64,000 nucleotides of DNA from Leucocoprinus leucothites (GCA_013368445.1 JAACJO010000005.1:2480001-2544000), one strand, 5' to 3'. Positions 23,311 through 35,607 are shown, counted from the first letter of the stretch. The notes: a model not told the origin generated them from the sequence alone. A program made the numbers and translations.

Positions 23311-25563
23311 TCACCGAATGCCAGCAGTGGCTTTTTGGAGGGCGCGCTTGATACCGAGCTGAGCCTTCTTGAGCTCGTCGGCTGTTGAATCCTCGATCTC
23401 CAGTTTCTCAAGGGCACGGGCGAGCTCAGCCTCAACCTGGGACTTGGCTCCACGCTTGAGCTTCATACCGATTTCGGGCGACGTAATGGTACTCTCGACC
23501 TGGTGGATATAAGCCTCGAGGTCGGACTTAGCCTCATGACGAGCCGTGAACTCCTTGTCTGCAGCCTTGAACTGCTCAGCATCCTTGATCATCTGCTCAA
23601 TCTCAGCAGACGAGAGACGACCAACAGAGTTGGTGATGCCTGAAAAAAATATCTCAGGATGCTGATCCTTGTGATCATAAGATGCGGAACTTACTGATAG
23701 AGGCCTTGCGGCCGGAAGTGCGATCCTGAGCGGTGACCTTCAGGAGACCATTAGCATCGACCTCGAAGGTGGTGACGAGTTCAGCTTGGCCACGGGGCAT
23801 GGGGGGGATGCCATTAAGCTCGAACTCGCCAAGAAGACGGTTGTCACGGCACTGTGTACGCTCTCCCTCATAAACAGGGAAAGTGACAGTAGTCTGGTTA
23901 TCCTCAACAGTGGTGAAGACACGGGACTTGTTGGTGGGGATAGGAGTATTACGGGGAACAACGACACCGAAGACATCACCCTGCATGGCAACACCGAGAG
24001 ACAAGGGAGCGACATCGAGAAGGAGGAGATCCTTGGTTTGATCAGAGGTTTGACCAGTGAGAACGGCAGCCTGGACAGCAGCACCGTACGCAACAGCCTC
24101 ATCAGGGTTGATAGACTTGTTGAGCTGACGGTCATTGAAATACTCAGAGACGAGAGCCTGGATCTTGGGAATACGAGTGGAACCACCGACAAGGACAATA
24201 TCGTCGACCTTGTCGCGAGCCATCTTAGCATCCTTCAAGACTTTCTCGACGGGCTCAAGAGTAGACTTGAAGGAGGTAGCATTAATCTCTTCGAAACGGG
24301 CACGGGTGATGCTAGAAGAGAAATCTTCGCCCTGAACAAAATTTGAATCAGTTCCGTAACAAACCAAAAGAGCTCCAAACTCACCTGGAAAAGAGAGTCG
24401 ACTTCAACAGTGGTTTGGGTGACACTTGAAAGAGTCCTCTTGGCACGCTCGCAGGCGGACCTGAGACGTCTGAGGGCACGGGCATCTTCGGAAATATCGA
24501 GTTTGGTCTTCCTCTTGAACTCATTCTTGAAGTGCTCAAGGAGAGCATTATCGAAATCCTCACCACCAAGATGGGTGTCGCCAGCAGTAGCCTTCACGGC
24601 AAACACGCCACCGTTGATGTTGAGGAGTGAAACATCAAAGGTTCCTCCTCCAAGGTCGAAAATGAGGACGTTTTTCTCAGTCTTGGACTGACGGTCGAGG
24701 CCGTAGGCAATAGCAGCGGCAGTGGGCTCGTTGATAATACGGAGAACATCAAGGCCAGCGATAGTACCGGCGTCCTTGGTCGCAAGACGCTGTGAGTCAT
24801 TGAAATAAGCGGGAACACTAAAATTGATTGCGACAACAATCAGCTTTGTCCCAATGTTGAGTAGAAGACAATTTTCACGCACGTGACGACAGCCTTCTTG
24901 ACGGTCTTGCCGAGTTTAGCCTCGGAGATCTCCTTCATTTTAGTGAGGACCATAGCGGAGATCTCTTGAGGGCTGAAAGTCTTCTCCTCGCCAAGGTAGT
25001 TAACCTTGATCAGAGGGGATCCGTCCTTCTCGACAACCTCAAACGGCCAGTGTGTCATATCCTGTTGCACCTGTTAAGAATTGAATACACTATAAAACAA
25101 CGATCTTCAAACCTTCTTCACATCAGGATCGCTAAGAAATAGATACACTTCGGTAAAAAAAAAATCTCCACGTGGATATACGGGACATACTCATAGCGAC
25201 GGCCAATGAGACGTTTGGCGTCGAAGACGGTGTTTTTGGGGTTCATAGCAGCCTGATTCTTGGCGGCATCACCGATCAAACGCTCCTCAGCGGAGAAAGC
25301 GACATATGAAGGCGTTGTGCGGTTACCCTCTATGAAAAACATCATTTTATTGACAACTGCGCATAACAATATAGTAAAAAAAAGAACTGACGATCATTGG
25401 CAATGATTTCGACGCGGTCATTTTGCCAAACACCGACACAGCTGTAATGAATAGCGATCAATATGGGGGCGCTGATAGCTTAATCGCGTCGAGGGATAGC
25501 TCACGAGTAGGTAGTACCGAGGTCAATACCCACAGCACCTTCGAAAAGATCCTCTGCTGACAT
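23311..25563 (-). CDS. SSB1: ribosome-associated Hsp70 chaperone, SSB type
   Basis: This cytosolic Hsp70 assists nascent chains at the ribosome. The ATG at 25561-25563 gives [25 protein letters not shown], and the ATPase landmarks follow: [70 protein letters not shown]. The substrate domain has [13 protein letters not shown]. Splicing was checked at RRYD/DPDVKK, VVTV/PAYF, SLFQ/GEDF and the intron near 23643-23695. SSB identity rests on [16 protein letters not shown], on [25 protein letters not shown], and on an end ([12 protein letters not shown]) that lacks the EEVD of SSA-type Hsp70s. About 610 residues is the SSB size. Codon use is biased to C-ending codons, as in highly expressed genes. 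Confidence 0.92.
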
Positions 25564-25700
25564 TTTTTGATTTTGAGAGTGGGGGTAGATGGGGGTTGGT
25601 GGGGGAAGGTGAAGATGGATGGGCGAGAAAAAAAATCGATGGGTGAGGTAAGCAGATACTTTGATTTTTGCACAGCCACCCGAACCCCATTTTCGACCTC
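25564..25700. promoter_or_regulatory. short divergent promoter, SSB1 / mitochondrial S2
   Basis: A 137-base interval separates the two start codons. On the SSB1 strand the leader next to the ATG is strongly C- and pyrimidine-rich (25570-25615); on the other strand it is G-rich. Highly translated mRNAs often have pyrimidine-rich leaders. No TATA box is obvious. Confidence 0.45.
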
Positions 25701-26671
25701 ATGTCCTCCCAGCACATCCGCCCGTGGCTGGCTGCTGCTGCACGATGCTCCCGACACTCCTCCTTCCAACCTCGTAATGTGCCCTTATCCCGTTCAGTTT
25801 TCCTAGAGGCAGCCCCTGAAGCGCCACGTCGCCTCGTGGGCCACGAGGACTGGGCCGAGTTCGCGGCAGAGAGGGAACAATTCGGACTGCTGAGTTCGTG
25901 AACTATACCCGCGTTCAGTTATTCCTATATTCATTATTTTTTTTAGTCAATCAGCTCTCTCAATATGGGTCAGACCAGATACCAAACACATCGTTCAAAC
26001 CTCGAGACTCATTACACAAGCCTCGGGCAGAAGGAACCATCTCAGCACTCTTGGCCGCTGGCGCGCATTTTGGTCACGCATCGACGCGAATGAACCCCAA
26101 CTTCTTGCCCTACGCCTACGGCACCCGTGCAGGTATTACTATCATCGACCTTGACCAAACCCTACCCCTGCTTCGTCGCGCCGCCAACGTCGTCCGAGAA
26201 ATTGCCCGAAGACGGGGCCAAATTGTGTTTATTGGATCCCGTCCTGACCTACAGCCCGTGGTACAAAAAGCGGCGCAGCGGCTTGGAAAACAAGGCTACG
26301 CTGTCGGGGATCGTTGGCTACCGGGCACTTTAACAAACCGGCAGCATTTCTTTGGCCCAGACGTCAAAAAAGTCAAAGCTATCCCTGACCTGGCTATTAT
26401 TCTCAACCCTCTGAATAATCTGAGTGCCATCAGGGAGTGTGCGGCTGAGCACGTCCCAACTATTGGGATCATCGACTCCAATGTTGACCCACGGCTTGTG
26501 ATGTATCCCATCCCAGCCAACGACGAAAACCCGAGGACGGCGGAGCTCATCGCTGGAGTTCTGAGCATTGCTGGCAGGGAAGGTGTTGCCATTGGTAATG
26601 CGCAATCAGAGGCGTTGCTGGAGAGGTACAAAAGGCAGCGAAGGCAAACGAGATACAATTATGGAGCATAA
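25701..26671 (+). CDS. MRP4: mitochondrial small ribosomal subunit protein uS2 (MRPS2/Mrp4)
   Basis: Mitoribosomal protein S2 binds the head of the small subunit. The ATG at 25701 begins MSSQHIRPWLAAAARCSRHSSF, an Arg/Ala/Ser-rich mitochondrial presequence. One intron (donor near 25892, acceptor at about 25947) leads to the S2 domain: TISALLAAGAHFGHASTRMNP, FLPYAYGTRAGITIIDLDQT, LRRAANVVREIARRRGQIVFIG, PDLAIILNPLNNLSAIRECA, VPTIGIIDSNVDPRLVMYPIPANDE and a basic C-terminal helix ending RRQTRYNYGA. These match uS2, including the conserved D-S-N-x-D-P loop. The first exon could start only at this ATG, as the frame upstream has no other. The length, about 300 residues, is normal. Confidence 0.92.
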
Positions 26672-28237
26672 TTACACCTTCCACGTCTATTTCTACATCT
26701 AGGTTGCTTTGCTGTTTTTCTCCTGCTACTCGATTGGACGTTCTTAATACTCGGGTAAACGAACATAGTTCACGTTTAACCTCATGCGAACTCATTCAAG
26801 ATAAAACTTCATACCTCCGATCCTTCTAGAGTATATAATCGAAACCCAGGCGAGTCCCTGTCGTGAATTAAGCACCCTTGATCATTGACCATCCACGGCG
26901 AGTGTCCACACTGCTGGTTGAGACCTGCGTCCGAATACCGCCATTCTCCTATCTGGGATAGGTACCACTGTGATATGTGACTACATCCTACGAACTTCGG
27001 AGCGCTGCATTTACGCTACCAGGAAGCTTTGACGTCGTTTTCCAGACTGCAGGGCCAGTCTTCAAAATAGCGAAGCCAATAAAGGAGAATTGGACCTAGA
27101 AGGAGCGAGTAGCCGTTAATCCGAACGATGTCACTACAGCATTTGTCCCCCTCCGGCGTCCGGACATCACACGAAACGACATAATTTCTCCTTCTCGTCA
27201 ATCCCTGCATGATGGCGTCAGAGCTTAAGACCCTTTCACTGGCTCAGAGAGATAGGTACCGCCACCACACGCTACTCATGATGAATGCCCTATTCGTGTT
27301 CCGCCACCAAGTTGGCTCACCTCCAATTTATATGGCGTGATCGCGACTTGCCCTGAGTTTCTGGCCGAAGCCCGCTGGCTAGATCAGCTACAAGAGTGGC
27401 AGTTTGAGATACTGCTACTTCGTAGTGGCAAACGTGCAGGGCAACGCGAGGCTCATGGGACTTGGTGTTGAAATTTTATATCCTGAAATTTTATGTCCAC
27501 CAAAACAGCCTACTATGCGGTGTCTTCCAGCCCGGACCAGCGAACAAAGTTCGGTCATCTGTGCAAGAGCGCAACGATTCAGCGCTCAGCCCTGGCTGCC
27601 TTCAAACGTCAATCATGACAGGGGCCAGAAGCTGAGTACACACGGTGGACTAGGCACTAAATGCATTTTCTCGGGCTTAATAACAGCTAAAGATACGAGC
27701 CAAGGCGAGTCTGATGATGCCAATGTGGTCAGATATAGCAAGAATATTGGTACTTATAAGGTGCATAAGAACTGAAATAGTAATATTAATAGCTCAGACC
27801 TGAGGAGATCACATATTCCTTGTTCCTCGAACATTCAAATATCCACCCATCGAAGTATCGACGCATGATCACAATCATTAGATTCTACTTTAGGTGGTTG
27901 CGTTACCGCATTTGGTAACTCGGCGTGGGATTTTCAGAATTAGACCCTGATGAACACTATTGCGCCATCCTCCCCTGATATGACAACACCTTGGATAACA
28001 ACCGGATGAATCATCGGCTCACTGGGAATGCAAGATTTTACGATATACGTCTGGTTTTGTGCTTTATTACGGCCCCATTCTCCTTCCTTCTCGGTTGCGC
28101 CCCTCAATTTCAAGATCACTCCAGGCACTAGCACTTTCGGCTAATTTGTCAAGGGAAGGAAACGCTGACTAACCCAATCTGGTTCTCGTGGAATCCCCGT
28201 CCCGATTCCTCAGGTTAAAAGGCCCAGTAGACTCGCT
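26672..28237. other. 1.6 kb interval without a confident gene
   Basis: Between MRP4 and the sulfate permease there is no convincing gene. A 123-codon frame at 27404-27775 and short frames at 27016-27210 and 27940-28134 show no known motif, and their first codons or splicing are not supportable. The stretch may hold decayed coding sequence. Confidence 0.4.
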
Positions 28238-28244
28238 TATAAAA
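28238..28244 (+). promoter_or_regulatory. TATA box of the sulfate permease gene
   Basis: TATAAAA lies 43 bases upstream of the start codon at 28287. This spacing fits a core promoter with a very short leader. Confidence 0.5.
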
Positions 28245-28286
28245 CCTTAACTGTTCAGCTTGATCCCTCACTTCACGACCGCCATC

Positions 28287-31065
28287 ATGAGCATGGTACC
28301 AGCCGTCCTCAAGACGGCCAGCAAAAAGATCGTCAGTTATCCCGAAGATGATGTTGATGTAGTCTCTTCTAAGGACTGGCTTTCTCGTTTCTGGACAAAT
28401 CCTTTCCCTGCCGTACGTTTCTACCTTTACGTCCTCGCTGAAGCTGAAGGGACCTCCTTTAGATGATGGAGTACCTTCTGAGTCTCTTCCCGATCTTGAC
28501 CTGGATTCATCGGTACAGTGGGTACTTTTCTACATAACTCTTCCTTGGCCTGGTGACCTCGAGTACTAATTATCCGTCCTAAGATATCGGCTGGCTGACC
28601 GGAGACATTATTGCGGGCTTAACGGTCGGTATTGTCGTAGTCCCGCAAGGGATGTCCTATGCTCAGGTATGACATCCATGCCCCACTTCACCTCACAAGC
28701 TCACGCAATCTCGTACAGATTGCTACTTTACCACCCGAATACGGGCTCTATTCGTCCTTCGTTGGCACATTTTTCTATTGCGTATGTTTATAGCATTCCC
28801 CTTTTTTTTTTTGCCAATAACTCATCTGCCGTTGTAGTTCTTTGCCACCTCCAAAGATGTCACCATTGGGCCCGTCGCCGTTATGTCGCTCACCGTGGCT
28901 AACATTATCAAGCATGTGCAGAGCACTCATCCAGACCGGTGGGACAATCCAACTATCGCATCGGCAGTAGCCTTGGTCACAGGTTTTATCGTCTTGGGAA
29001 TCGGTGTCTTGCGCATCGGCTGGCTTGTGGAATTCATCCCAATGCCTGCTGTCAGTGGTTTCATGACGGGTTCTGCGATAAGCATTGCTGCCGGTCAGGT
29101 TCCCGGGTTGATGGGTATATCGGGGTTCGAGTGGGTATTCTGGTTACGTTTGATGGGGCTTGAGCTAATTTGATGCTCCTTAGCACTCGAGCTGCGACAT
29201 ACAAAGTCATCATCAATACACTCAAAGGCCTTCCCCATACCAAGTTGGATGCTGCATGGGGGCTCACAGGACTTGTCACGCTATACCTGATCAGGTATGC
29301 CTGCACTTGGGGCACCAAAATATATCCTCGTCGAGGTGCGGAAATTGAAACCTGGAAAGGTTTCCTGCAACTGACCAAATCCGCTAGCGCGCATTTTCTT
29401 CTTCATCAGTGTCCTTAGGAATGCCTTTGTCATTCTGGTGCTGACGATTGCTGCATGGCTATATTGTCGAAGACGGCGAGACTCGAAGGGCAGCTTCCCA
29501 ATCAAAATCTTGAAAGATGTTCCGGCTGGGTTAAAGCATATCGGCACGCCTTTCATTGACCAAGAAATTGTCTCCGCAATGGCACCAGAGTTACCCGTTG
29601 CGACTATTATATTGTTTTTGGAACATATCGCTATCTCAAAATGTAAGCGCCATCTACGTTGACGCAGCACAATACTGATTATACCCTAATTAGCTTTTGG
29701 TCGCTTGAATGGTTATAAGATCAATCCCAACCAGGAGCTTATCGCTATTGGTGTTGCAAACACCATTGGATCCTGTTTCGGTGCTTATCCAGCCACTGGC
29801 TCCTTCTCTCGCTCAGCGTTAAAATCCAAATCTGGCGTTCGTACACCGTTGGCTGGTATCATTACCGCGATTGTCGTCATTGTGGCCCTTTACGGTCTCA
29901 CGGATGCCTTCTATTGGATCCCCAACGCCGGCCTTTCTGCTGTTATCATTCACGCCGTCGCCGATTTGGTTGCATCTCCAGAACAAGTCTTTAAATATTG
30001 GCGAGTCTCCCCCCTCGAGTTCTTTATTTGGCTCGCCGCTGTTCTTGTTACGATATTCTCGTCAATTGAGAACGGCATCTACACTTCCATTGCGGCTTCC
30101 CTTGCCCTTCTCCTAATCCGTGTTGCCCACCCACGAGGTTCGTTCTTGGGTAAGGTCTCCCTTGAGACTGATTCTGGACCGAACAAGGAGACCAGAGAGG
30201 TCTTCGTTCCCATCAACAAAGGCAGCGTTGATAACTCAAACATCAAGGTGGTGCCTCCTGCGCCCGGCGTTCTTGTGTATAGGTTTGAGGAAAGTTACTT
30301 GTATCCAAATTGTTCAATCGTCAATTCCGCGCTCGTCGACTACGTGAAAGCGAATATGCGTCGAGGTAAAGACCTCAGCACCATTTCGCTTGGCGATCGC
30401 CCTTGGAACGAAAGCGGTCCCCGCCGCAGCTCGACTCTTGATCAAGTGTTAAACGAAAAGAAGCCACGGTTACATGCCATCGTTCTTGATTTCTCCTCCG
30501 TGTAAGCAATTCAATATCTCTCAATCAGAAAGCGTAGTCGACTAACTACGATGCTATTTTTAGTTCGCACATTGATACCACCGCTACTCAAGCTCTCATT
30601 GACGCTCGCACTGAGATTGAACGGTGGACTGACTATCCAGTCGAGGTAAGCCACTATGTTCTTTGGGGGTCTCCCACGCGTGGAATTGACAATGTCAATA
30701 AACAGTTCCACTTTGCCACTATTTTGTCACCTTGGATTCGTCGAGCTCTGGTGGCCGGAGGGTTTGGCTTTGGAACATCGAGCTCCACGGTTCCCCGGGA
30801 GGTTGCTGCTGTCGTTCCTTATCGTGGTGGAAGGTCTCCTGACGATGCTTCGAGTAATGCCCCCAGCGACCTCGAGACTGGTGATATAAAGACACTGGTG
30901 CGAGATGGGGAGCAGAGTGCGGAGCTCAGAAGCTGGGAACCATTGATGTCGCAAGAAACGCCATTCTTCCATCTCGATTTAGTGTCTGCTGTCCGCGCTG
31001 CTGAGAGTGGCTTAGACAGAGTGGCACACCTTGACGCCAAAAAGACTGCAGGGGAGGAGGTTTGA
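28287..31065 (+). CDS. SulP-family sulfate permease with STAS domain
   Basis: A plasma membrane proton-coupled sulfate transporter of the SulP (SUL1/SUL2, CysB-type) family. Ten to twelve hydrophobic segments are spread over the first 500 residues. The SulP signature is read across introns as VVPQGMSYAQ, ATLPPEYGLYSSFVGTFFY and FATSKDVTIGPVAVMSLTV. Others are VSGFMTGSAISIAAGQVPGLMGI, PELPVATIILFLEHIAISKSFGRLNGYKINPNQELIAIG and ANTIGSCFGAYPATGSFSRSALK. The C-terminal STAS domain is HAIVLDFSSVSHIDTTATQALIDARTEI. A hydrophilic tail of about 100 residues follows. The length is about 760, as in fungal relatives. TRP2 is convergent downstream. Fungal sulfate permeases are usually controlled by Cys3/MetR-type bZIP factors, but I did not find a clear site. 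Confidence 0.92.
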
Positions 31066-31289
31066 TCTGTACCTCGACCACAAGTAATGAGCCCATCAAA
31101 AATGCTTTTAAATAATCAGTTCCCTGTTTATATTTTTTATCGATACCTATTCGCATGTCGCATATGGACACACCTGTACTTTTACATCGTTATACGCAAT
31201 GGCTCAAAATAATAATTGTTTGAATGTAATCGGAAACGAAGTTATCTTCTACAAGGGAATGGACCCGGGTGCAACTGAATCCAATACAC

Positions 31290-31604
31290 ATGCCATCTGA
31301 ATTCGATGTCGATCTCAATAGTATCCCGAGAATAACACTCGCCCCTTACACCTGGTTGAACGTGAGTTCTTTGCTCGCCGTACTGCTCCACTATAGCTGA
31401 TCGCTATGCAATCAGCCACGGAGATATCGAAATCCATCGGCTCAACTGGACCGGAAGGCTGAGAATGGCTTTATGACCTATTGCCCAGCTTTCCTGAATA
31501 TAGCCCAAGAATTCCTCGAAGGACCGCAGAACACGAAGGAAAGCATTTACTCTATTCGAATTGCCCATGCGAAGTCAAAGTTATTACGAAGCTACAAACA
31601 GTGA
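31290..31604 (+). CDS. possible small two-exon gene, unknown
   Basis: I do not recognise this product. The ATG at 31290 opens a 24-codon exon (31290-31361) ending at a GTGAGT donor. A 54-base intron (31362-31415, acceptor ATCAG) joins in phase to a 63-codon exon with the stop at 31602-31604, giving 86 residues. The intron size, splice consensus and phase all fit the neighbours, and the composition is protein-like (MPSEFDVDLNS, TYCPAFLNIAQEFLEG, Lys/Arg-rich C terminus). It sits between the converging sulfate permease and TRP2 genes, and its 3' end reaches within 55 bases of the TRP2 stop, so it could also be a chance frame in a 3' flank. Confidence 0.35.
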
Positions 31605-31657
31605 AGGTCAAAAGTACATTCACTTGCATTACGGGTATCCAAAATCTACATCTACAT

Positions 31658-33463
31658 CTATGCTTCTTGGGCGCGAGATTGGTTTTGCTGGATTTGATGC
31701 CAATGTTCTAGAATGGTGGAAAATCAATAAAGTAGAAAGGATCATGTCTGATTTGACCATACCTTCAGCCTGTTGAAGTGCTCGAACATTACCACCCAGC
31801 TTGTTGATGGTCTCAATGTACTCGTCCTCTTCGACACTGTCAAAGACAATGCCTCCACCGGCCTGTAAGTAAACAGTACCCTCCTTGAACACCATCGTAC
31901 GAATGGCGATGCAAGTATCCATCGAATCGTCCGCGAAATCAAAGCGACCAACGGCCCCAGCATAGACACCACGCTTCTCCTTTTCTAGAGAGCTGACAAT
32001 CTCGATAGCCTTGATCTTCGGGGCACCAGAGACTGTTCCGGCGGGGAAGATAGATCTGAAAGCATCAAATCTGATTTTGGCGAAAAATCAATTTAGGTCC
32101 CTCAAGATGGCACGGCGTAAGGCATACCTGTTCTTTCCCTCACGCAGAATGCCAGAAACTTGCGATGTGATGTGGATGACGTGGCTGAACTTCTCCAGTT
32201 TCATGAGGTGGTCTACCTTTACAGTCTTCGGCTGGCAGACGCGGTTCACATCATTCCGTGCCAGATCCACAAGCATGACATGCTCTGCCCTGTCCTTTTC
32301 TGACGCGAGAAGTATGGCTCCGAGCTTCTCGTCCTCTATGACGCAGAGTAAATTTCCTATCTGGAGTACGGGTATCGCCGTGACATACCTTCTGGGGTCT
32401 TGCCTCGCTTTGTCGTTCCGGCAATAGCGTGATTGTAGACGATGTTCTTGTCCACCTTGCAAAGGGTTTCCGGACTTGCGCCAACAAGTTGGAAATCGCC
32501 AAGGTCTAGATAGAACATGTATGGCGAAGGGTTTACCTGACGAAGATGGCGGTAGGCATTGAATGGATGAAGATCAGTCTTGCGCGCCAATCTCTGAGAA
32601 GGGACTGCCTGGACGATATCGCCGGCGATAATGTGTTGTTTGAGCTTCGTGACAAAGCCCTCGTACCCTGGCTTTCCAACATTAGAAACACCCTCGTTTC
32701 CGAGTGTGATGGGGGGCTGATGGGGCTCTGGGGTGGAGGATGTAAGGAGGATTTTGGCCAGACGACGAGCCTTTGCTACTGCGGTCTGGTAGATGAAGTT
32801 GAGGTTTTCGGGAGGCGATGATGTTGGGCTGAAAACGTGTGAGACGACTTTAAGCGTTTGGAAGATGTGGTCATAGATGAGAAGGGTATCAACGAGCATG
32901 AAAACGGCCTCAGGAATGCCTAGCGGATCCTGGAGATCGGTCTTTGTCTTCGGCTCGAAATGCTGAATACAGTCGTATGCGACATAGCCGATGGCGCCCC
33001 CAGAAAACGTCGGCACTTCGGGTATTCTGATGTATTGATGGAGAGCAAGCTCCTTCTGCAAGGGGATCGTAGGATCGCCAGAGATTTCTTCGTTCGGCCC
33101 TGTTTTGACGACTTTCAAGGGATCTAAGAACAACATCTGGTCAATGTGACAGACTGGCTTGCAATTTACTGTAACTCACCGGCGCCGATGAAACTATAGC
33201 GAGCAACATTCTCCCCTCCGACAACAGATTCAAGGAGAAAGCTGTACTTTGAGTCCTTGGCCACCCGTAGGTAGGCCATGCATGGTGTAATCAGGTCGGC
33301 GGGGAGTTCAACATAGACTGGAATGCAATTTCCCTTCTTTTCGTGAACAATCAGTTGCTCAACAGTCTGATAGCTGGGGTGTGCAGGGAGTTTCTGTGAA
33401 CAAGGTTAGTAACGGATTGAGTCAATGAGCAGCGATATAACAAGAACATACTTGGGGATCCAT
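31658..33463 (-). CDS. TRP2: anthranilate synthase component I
   Basis: This enzyme makes anthranilate from chorismate, the first committed step of tryptophan synthesis, using ammonia from the TRP3 glutaminase. The first exon is tiny (MDPQ, ATG at 33461-33463). The N-terminal regulatory half has [27 protein letters not shown]. The chorismate-binding core is [116 protein letters not shown], and [18 protein letters not shown]. The final intron, if spliced at the acceptor before AACATTGG, gives [11 protein letters not shown], a normal family ending. About 520 residues. Intron 1 carries a Gcn4/Cpc1-type TGACTCA site. Confidence 0.93.
33418..33424 (-). promoter_or_regulatory. Gcn4/Cpc1-type bZIP site inside TRP2 intron 1
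   Basis: A perfect TGACTCA lies about 40 bases downstream of the TRP2 start codon, in the first intron. Gcn4/Cpc1 factors bind this palindrome to activate amino acid genes during starvation. Placement downstream of the start codon is unusual but possible when transcription begins nearby. Confidence 0.4.
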
Positions 33464-33939
33464 GGGGTGTTCGTTCAAATTGGACGGTCAGAAAATTTCA
33501 GCCAGAGGATCAGTATCTTTTATATGGCCCTGGGTAGACAGCGTACTTGAAGCACGAATTAATGAGATGGCTTCTGTTGATCTAAGTGGCGACCGATCGG
33601 GCTTCCATCGGATCGTGACCAATATAAATGATAAGCTTGACACTCAGCTTGAACGCTGAATGGAACCAATCTCGCTTGCTAGTCCTACTTTATCCTCTGC
33701 GCGCTGCCAAATTTCTATTGTTGATCCGAACGCGCTCTCTCAAATAAGCTCTCTTTTACTCTGATTAACGCGAAAAAAAAACTACAGTCACGACTCCACC
33801 TTCGAGTCCGTCCACCTTTGTGCGCTAATCCTTCACTCCGCCCCTTTCACATCTCCCTTTGACTTCCTGCCAAGTTGAAGAAGTTGAAGATCCGTACTTA
33901 CCCGGTTCCTCTCCGACACCTCGTATATCTGGCATCATC
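33464..33939. promoter_or_regulatory. divergent TRP2 / SHQ1 promoter region
   Basis: The 476 bases between two divergent start codons hold both promoters. A frame at 33462-33659 runs out of the TRP2 leader and shows no motif. An A-run occurs at 33773-33781 and pyrimidine-rich sequence at 33830-33865, just ahead of SHQ1. Confidence 0.4.
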
Positions 33940-35607
33940 ATGATAACTCCTCGGTTTAAATGTTCTCAGAATGCAGAGTCCGTTATCATCTCAGTTTACT
34001 GCCCCTCGATTCGCGTAGGCTATGACAATCGCTTTCTTCCGCACGAACATCTAACAGATATGTTTTCTGTTAGAGTAGGCCGCTGATGTCGAAATACACG
34101 TTGACGAGACATTGGTTTCCCTTCACATCAATCCCTACTTTCTTCGGTTGAACTTTTCCCATGCCCTGCTGGAAGACGACGCGTCTGCAGCGAAATACGA
34201 TCCGGGTTCAGGGTACTTGACGATAACGCTCACGAAAGAGATCAAGGGTCAAGAGTTCAAAGACTTAGACTTGCTCACGAAGCTTCTAGCTCCACGCAAG
34301 ACCAGTACAGAACCGACCATTGAGGTGGTTTCTTCTCAAGACAACGATGAAGAGGATGAGCTGAGCTCTGGAATTGGCAACCTATCTTTAGAACAAAACG
34401 AAATTCTATTGGGTATGTTTGTTGCCCTTGCTGGAAAGATGTTGAGTTGACATCGGGGTTCTAGCGGCAGAAAATGATTGGCAGTTACCTCAGTGTCTAC
34501 CTGAGGGCGCCCCTCCGCTCGAGACGTCCCTTCAGAAGCACTACGGGTTTTTGAATGCACACCATGGATACTTCAGGCATGTGACGCACACGGAAAATGA
34601 AGTCAATGAGTTGGGCGATAGCGCGGAGACCCTTTCCCCTTCGGCAAGGAGGCAACGACGAATACAACACGAAAATGATAAGTGGGACGAAGAGTATTAC
34701 ATGTACGCGCTATTTTGCGTCATCAGAGCCTGAAACACTAATTCTCGCGCTTAGGGCGGATTATGCGGATGATGAATATATCCAAGAACTTATCAAGTGG
34801 AGGCACCCTCACATTACCGCTAGAGAAGAAGTCAAATACACAGAAGAGGAAAATCTAGTGATGCTGCGTTTACCCCGTAAAGAGTGTAGCTATTGCACCC
34901 CGCATTTTGTTTGCTATAGCCTTACACTTCATAATTCTAGATCTCATAACACCGATCCAAACCCACTACCTCTACCTCACTCTTGTCACCCTACTCTTCT
35001 CCTATGCATACGAGTCAAGAACGAATCAACACGATCCAACTCCGGAGAGTGCTTGGACGATATGCAGTCTGACCCCGGCGTTCTCTGCCCTTGATCCTCC
35101 TAGCCCCGAGTTACCTTACGGAAGTGAAATTATGAACTCAGACATGTTCTCGACTGAGGACCTGAAAGCGATTATTACTCCTTCGTACAGACGCTCCCTC
35201 GCATTTCCACTCCATCGTTCATTCGCTCTGACGGAAGCTTGTCATCAAGATGTCTCTCAGATTCTCCTCAGAGGAAAGCGGACTGTTGTTCGGTGTCTGT
35301 TGGAGATGAAGCATATCTTGGATCATCATGAGATATATTATGTGTACAGTAAGGTATGGGTTGACGACTTCTGTTCATGGACGCAAGCTTCTGCTAGGTT
35401 CGTACATTATTCAGCCTCGTCAATTCTTTATGTCGTGATATTAAGGAATTTTTTCTCTTCTTTTTCAGTGACGAAACTCTCAATCGTTTGGGAAAGGCCT
35501 TAGAGAAGATAAAAGTAGAGAAATCAGCTATTGGGTGGGACTTGGAGGAACTGGAAGCCGCCACACACGAAGCCATCAATCGTGAAGTTGACAGTGACGA
35601 CGAATAA
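33940..35607 (+). CDS. SHQ1: H/ACA snoRNP assembly factor SHQ1
   Basis: SHQ1 is a chaperone that holds free dyskerin/Cbf5 before H/ACA particles form. The N-terminal CS domain reads MITPRFKCSQNAESVIISVYCPSIR, spliced in phase to ADVEIHVDETLVSLHINPYFLRLNF and YDPGSGYLTITLTKE. The SHQ1-specific helical domain follows, with YADDEYIQELIKWRHPH, then LITPIQTHYLYLTLVTLLFSYAYESRTNQHDPTPESAWTI and LEMKHILDHHEIYYVYSKVWVDDFCSW. The acidic end DLEELEAATHEAINREVDSDDE stops at 35605-35607. A spacer with NDEEDELSSGIG near 34345-34380 links the domains. About 445 residues, typical for fungi. Frames through some middle introns were not all phase-checked. Confidence 0.9.

Noticed and set aside
23740..24346. 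Two long frames overlapping the Hsp70 gene (one on each strand)
   Set aside because: They are shadows created by the strong codon bias of SSB1. Their translations are Leu/Ser- or Asp/Gly-rich without motifs.
27940..28134. Minus-strand frame with protein-like sequence (PGVILKLRG, VVISGEDGAIVF)
   Set aside because: It begins at GTG, has no ATG exon that I can splice, and lies against the sulfate permease promoter. It may be a remnant, but this cannot be supported.
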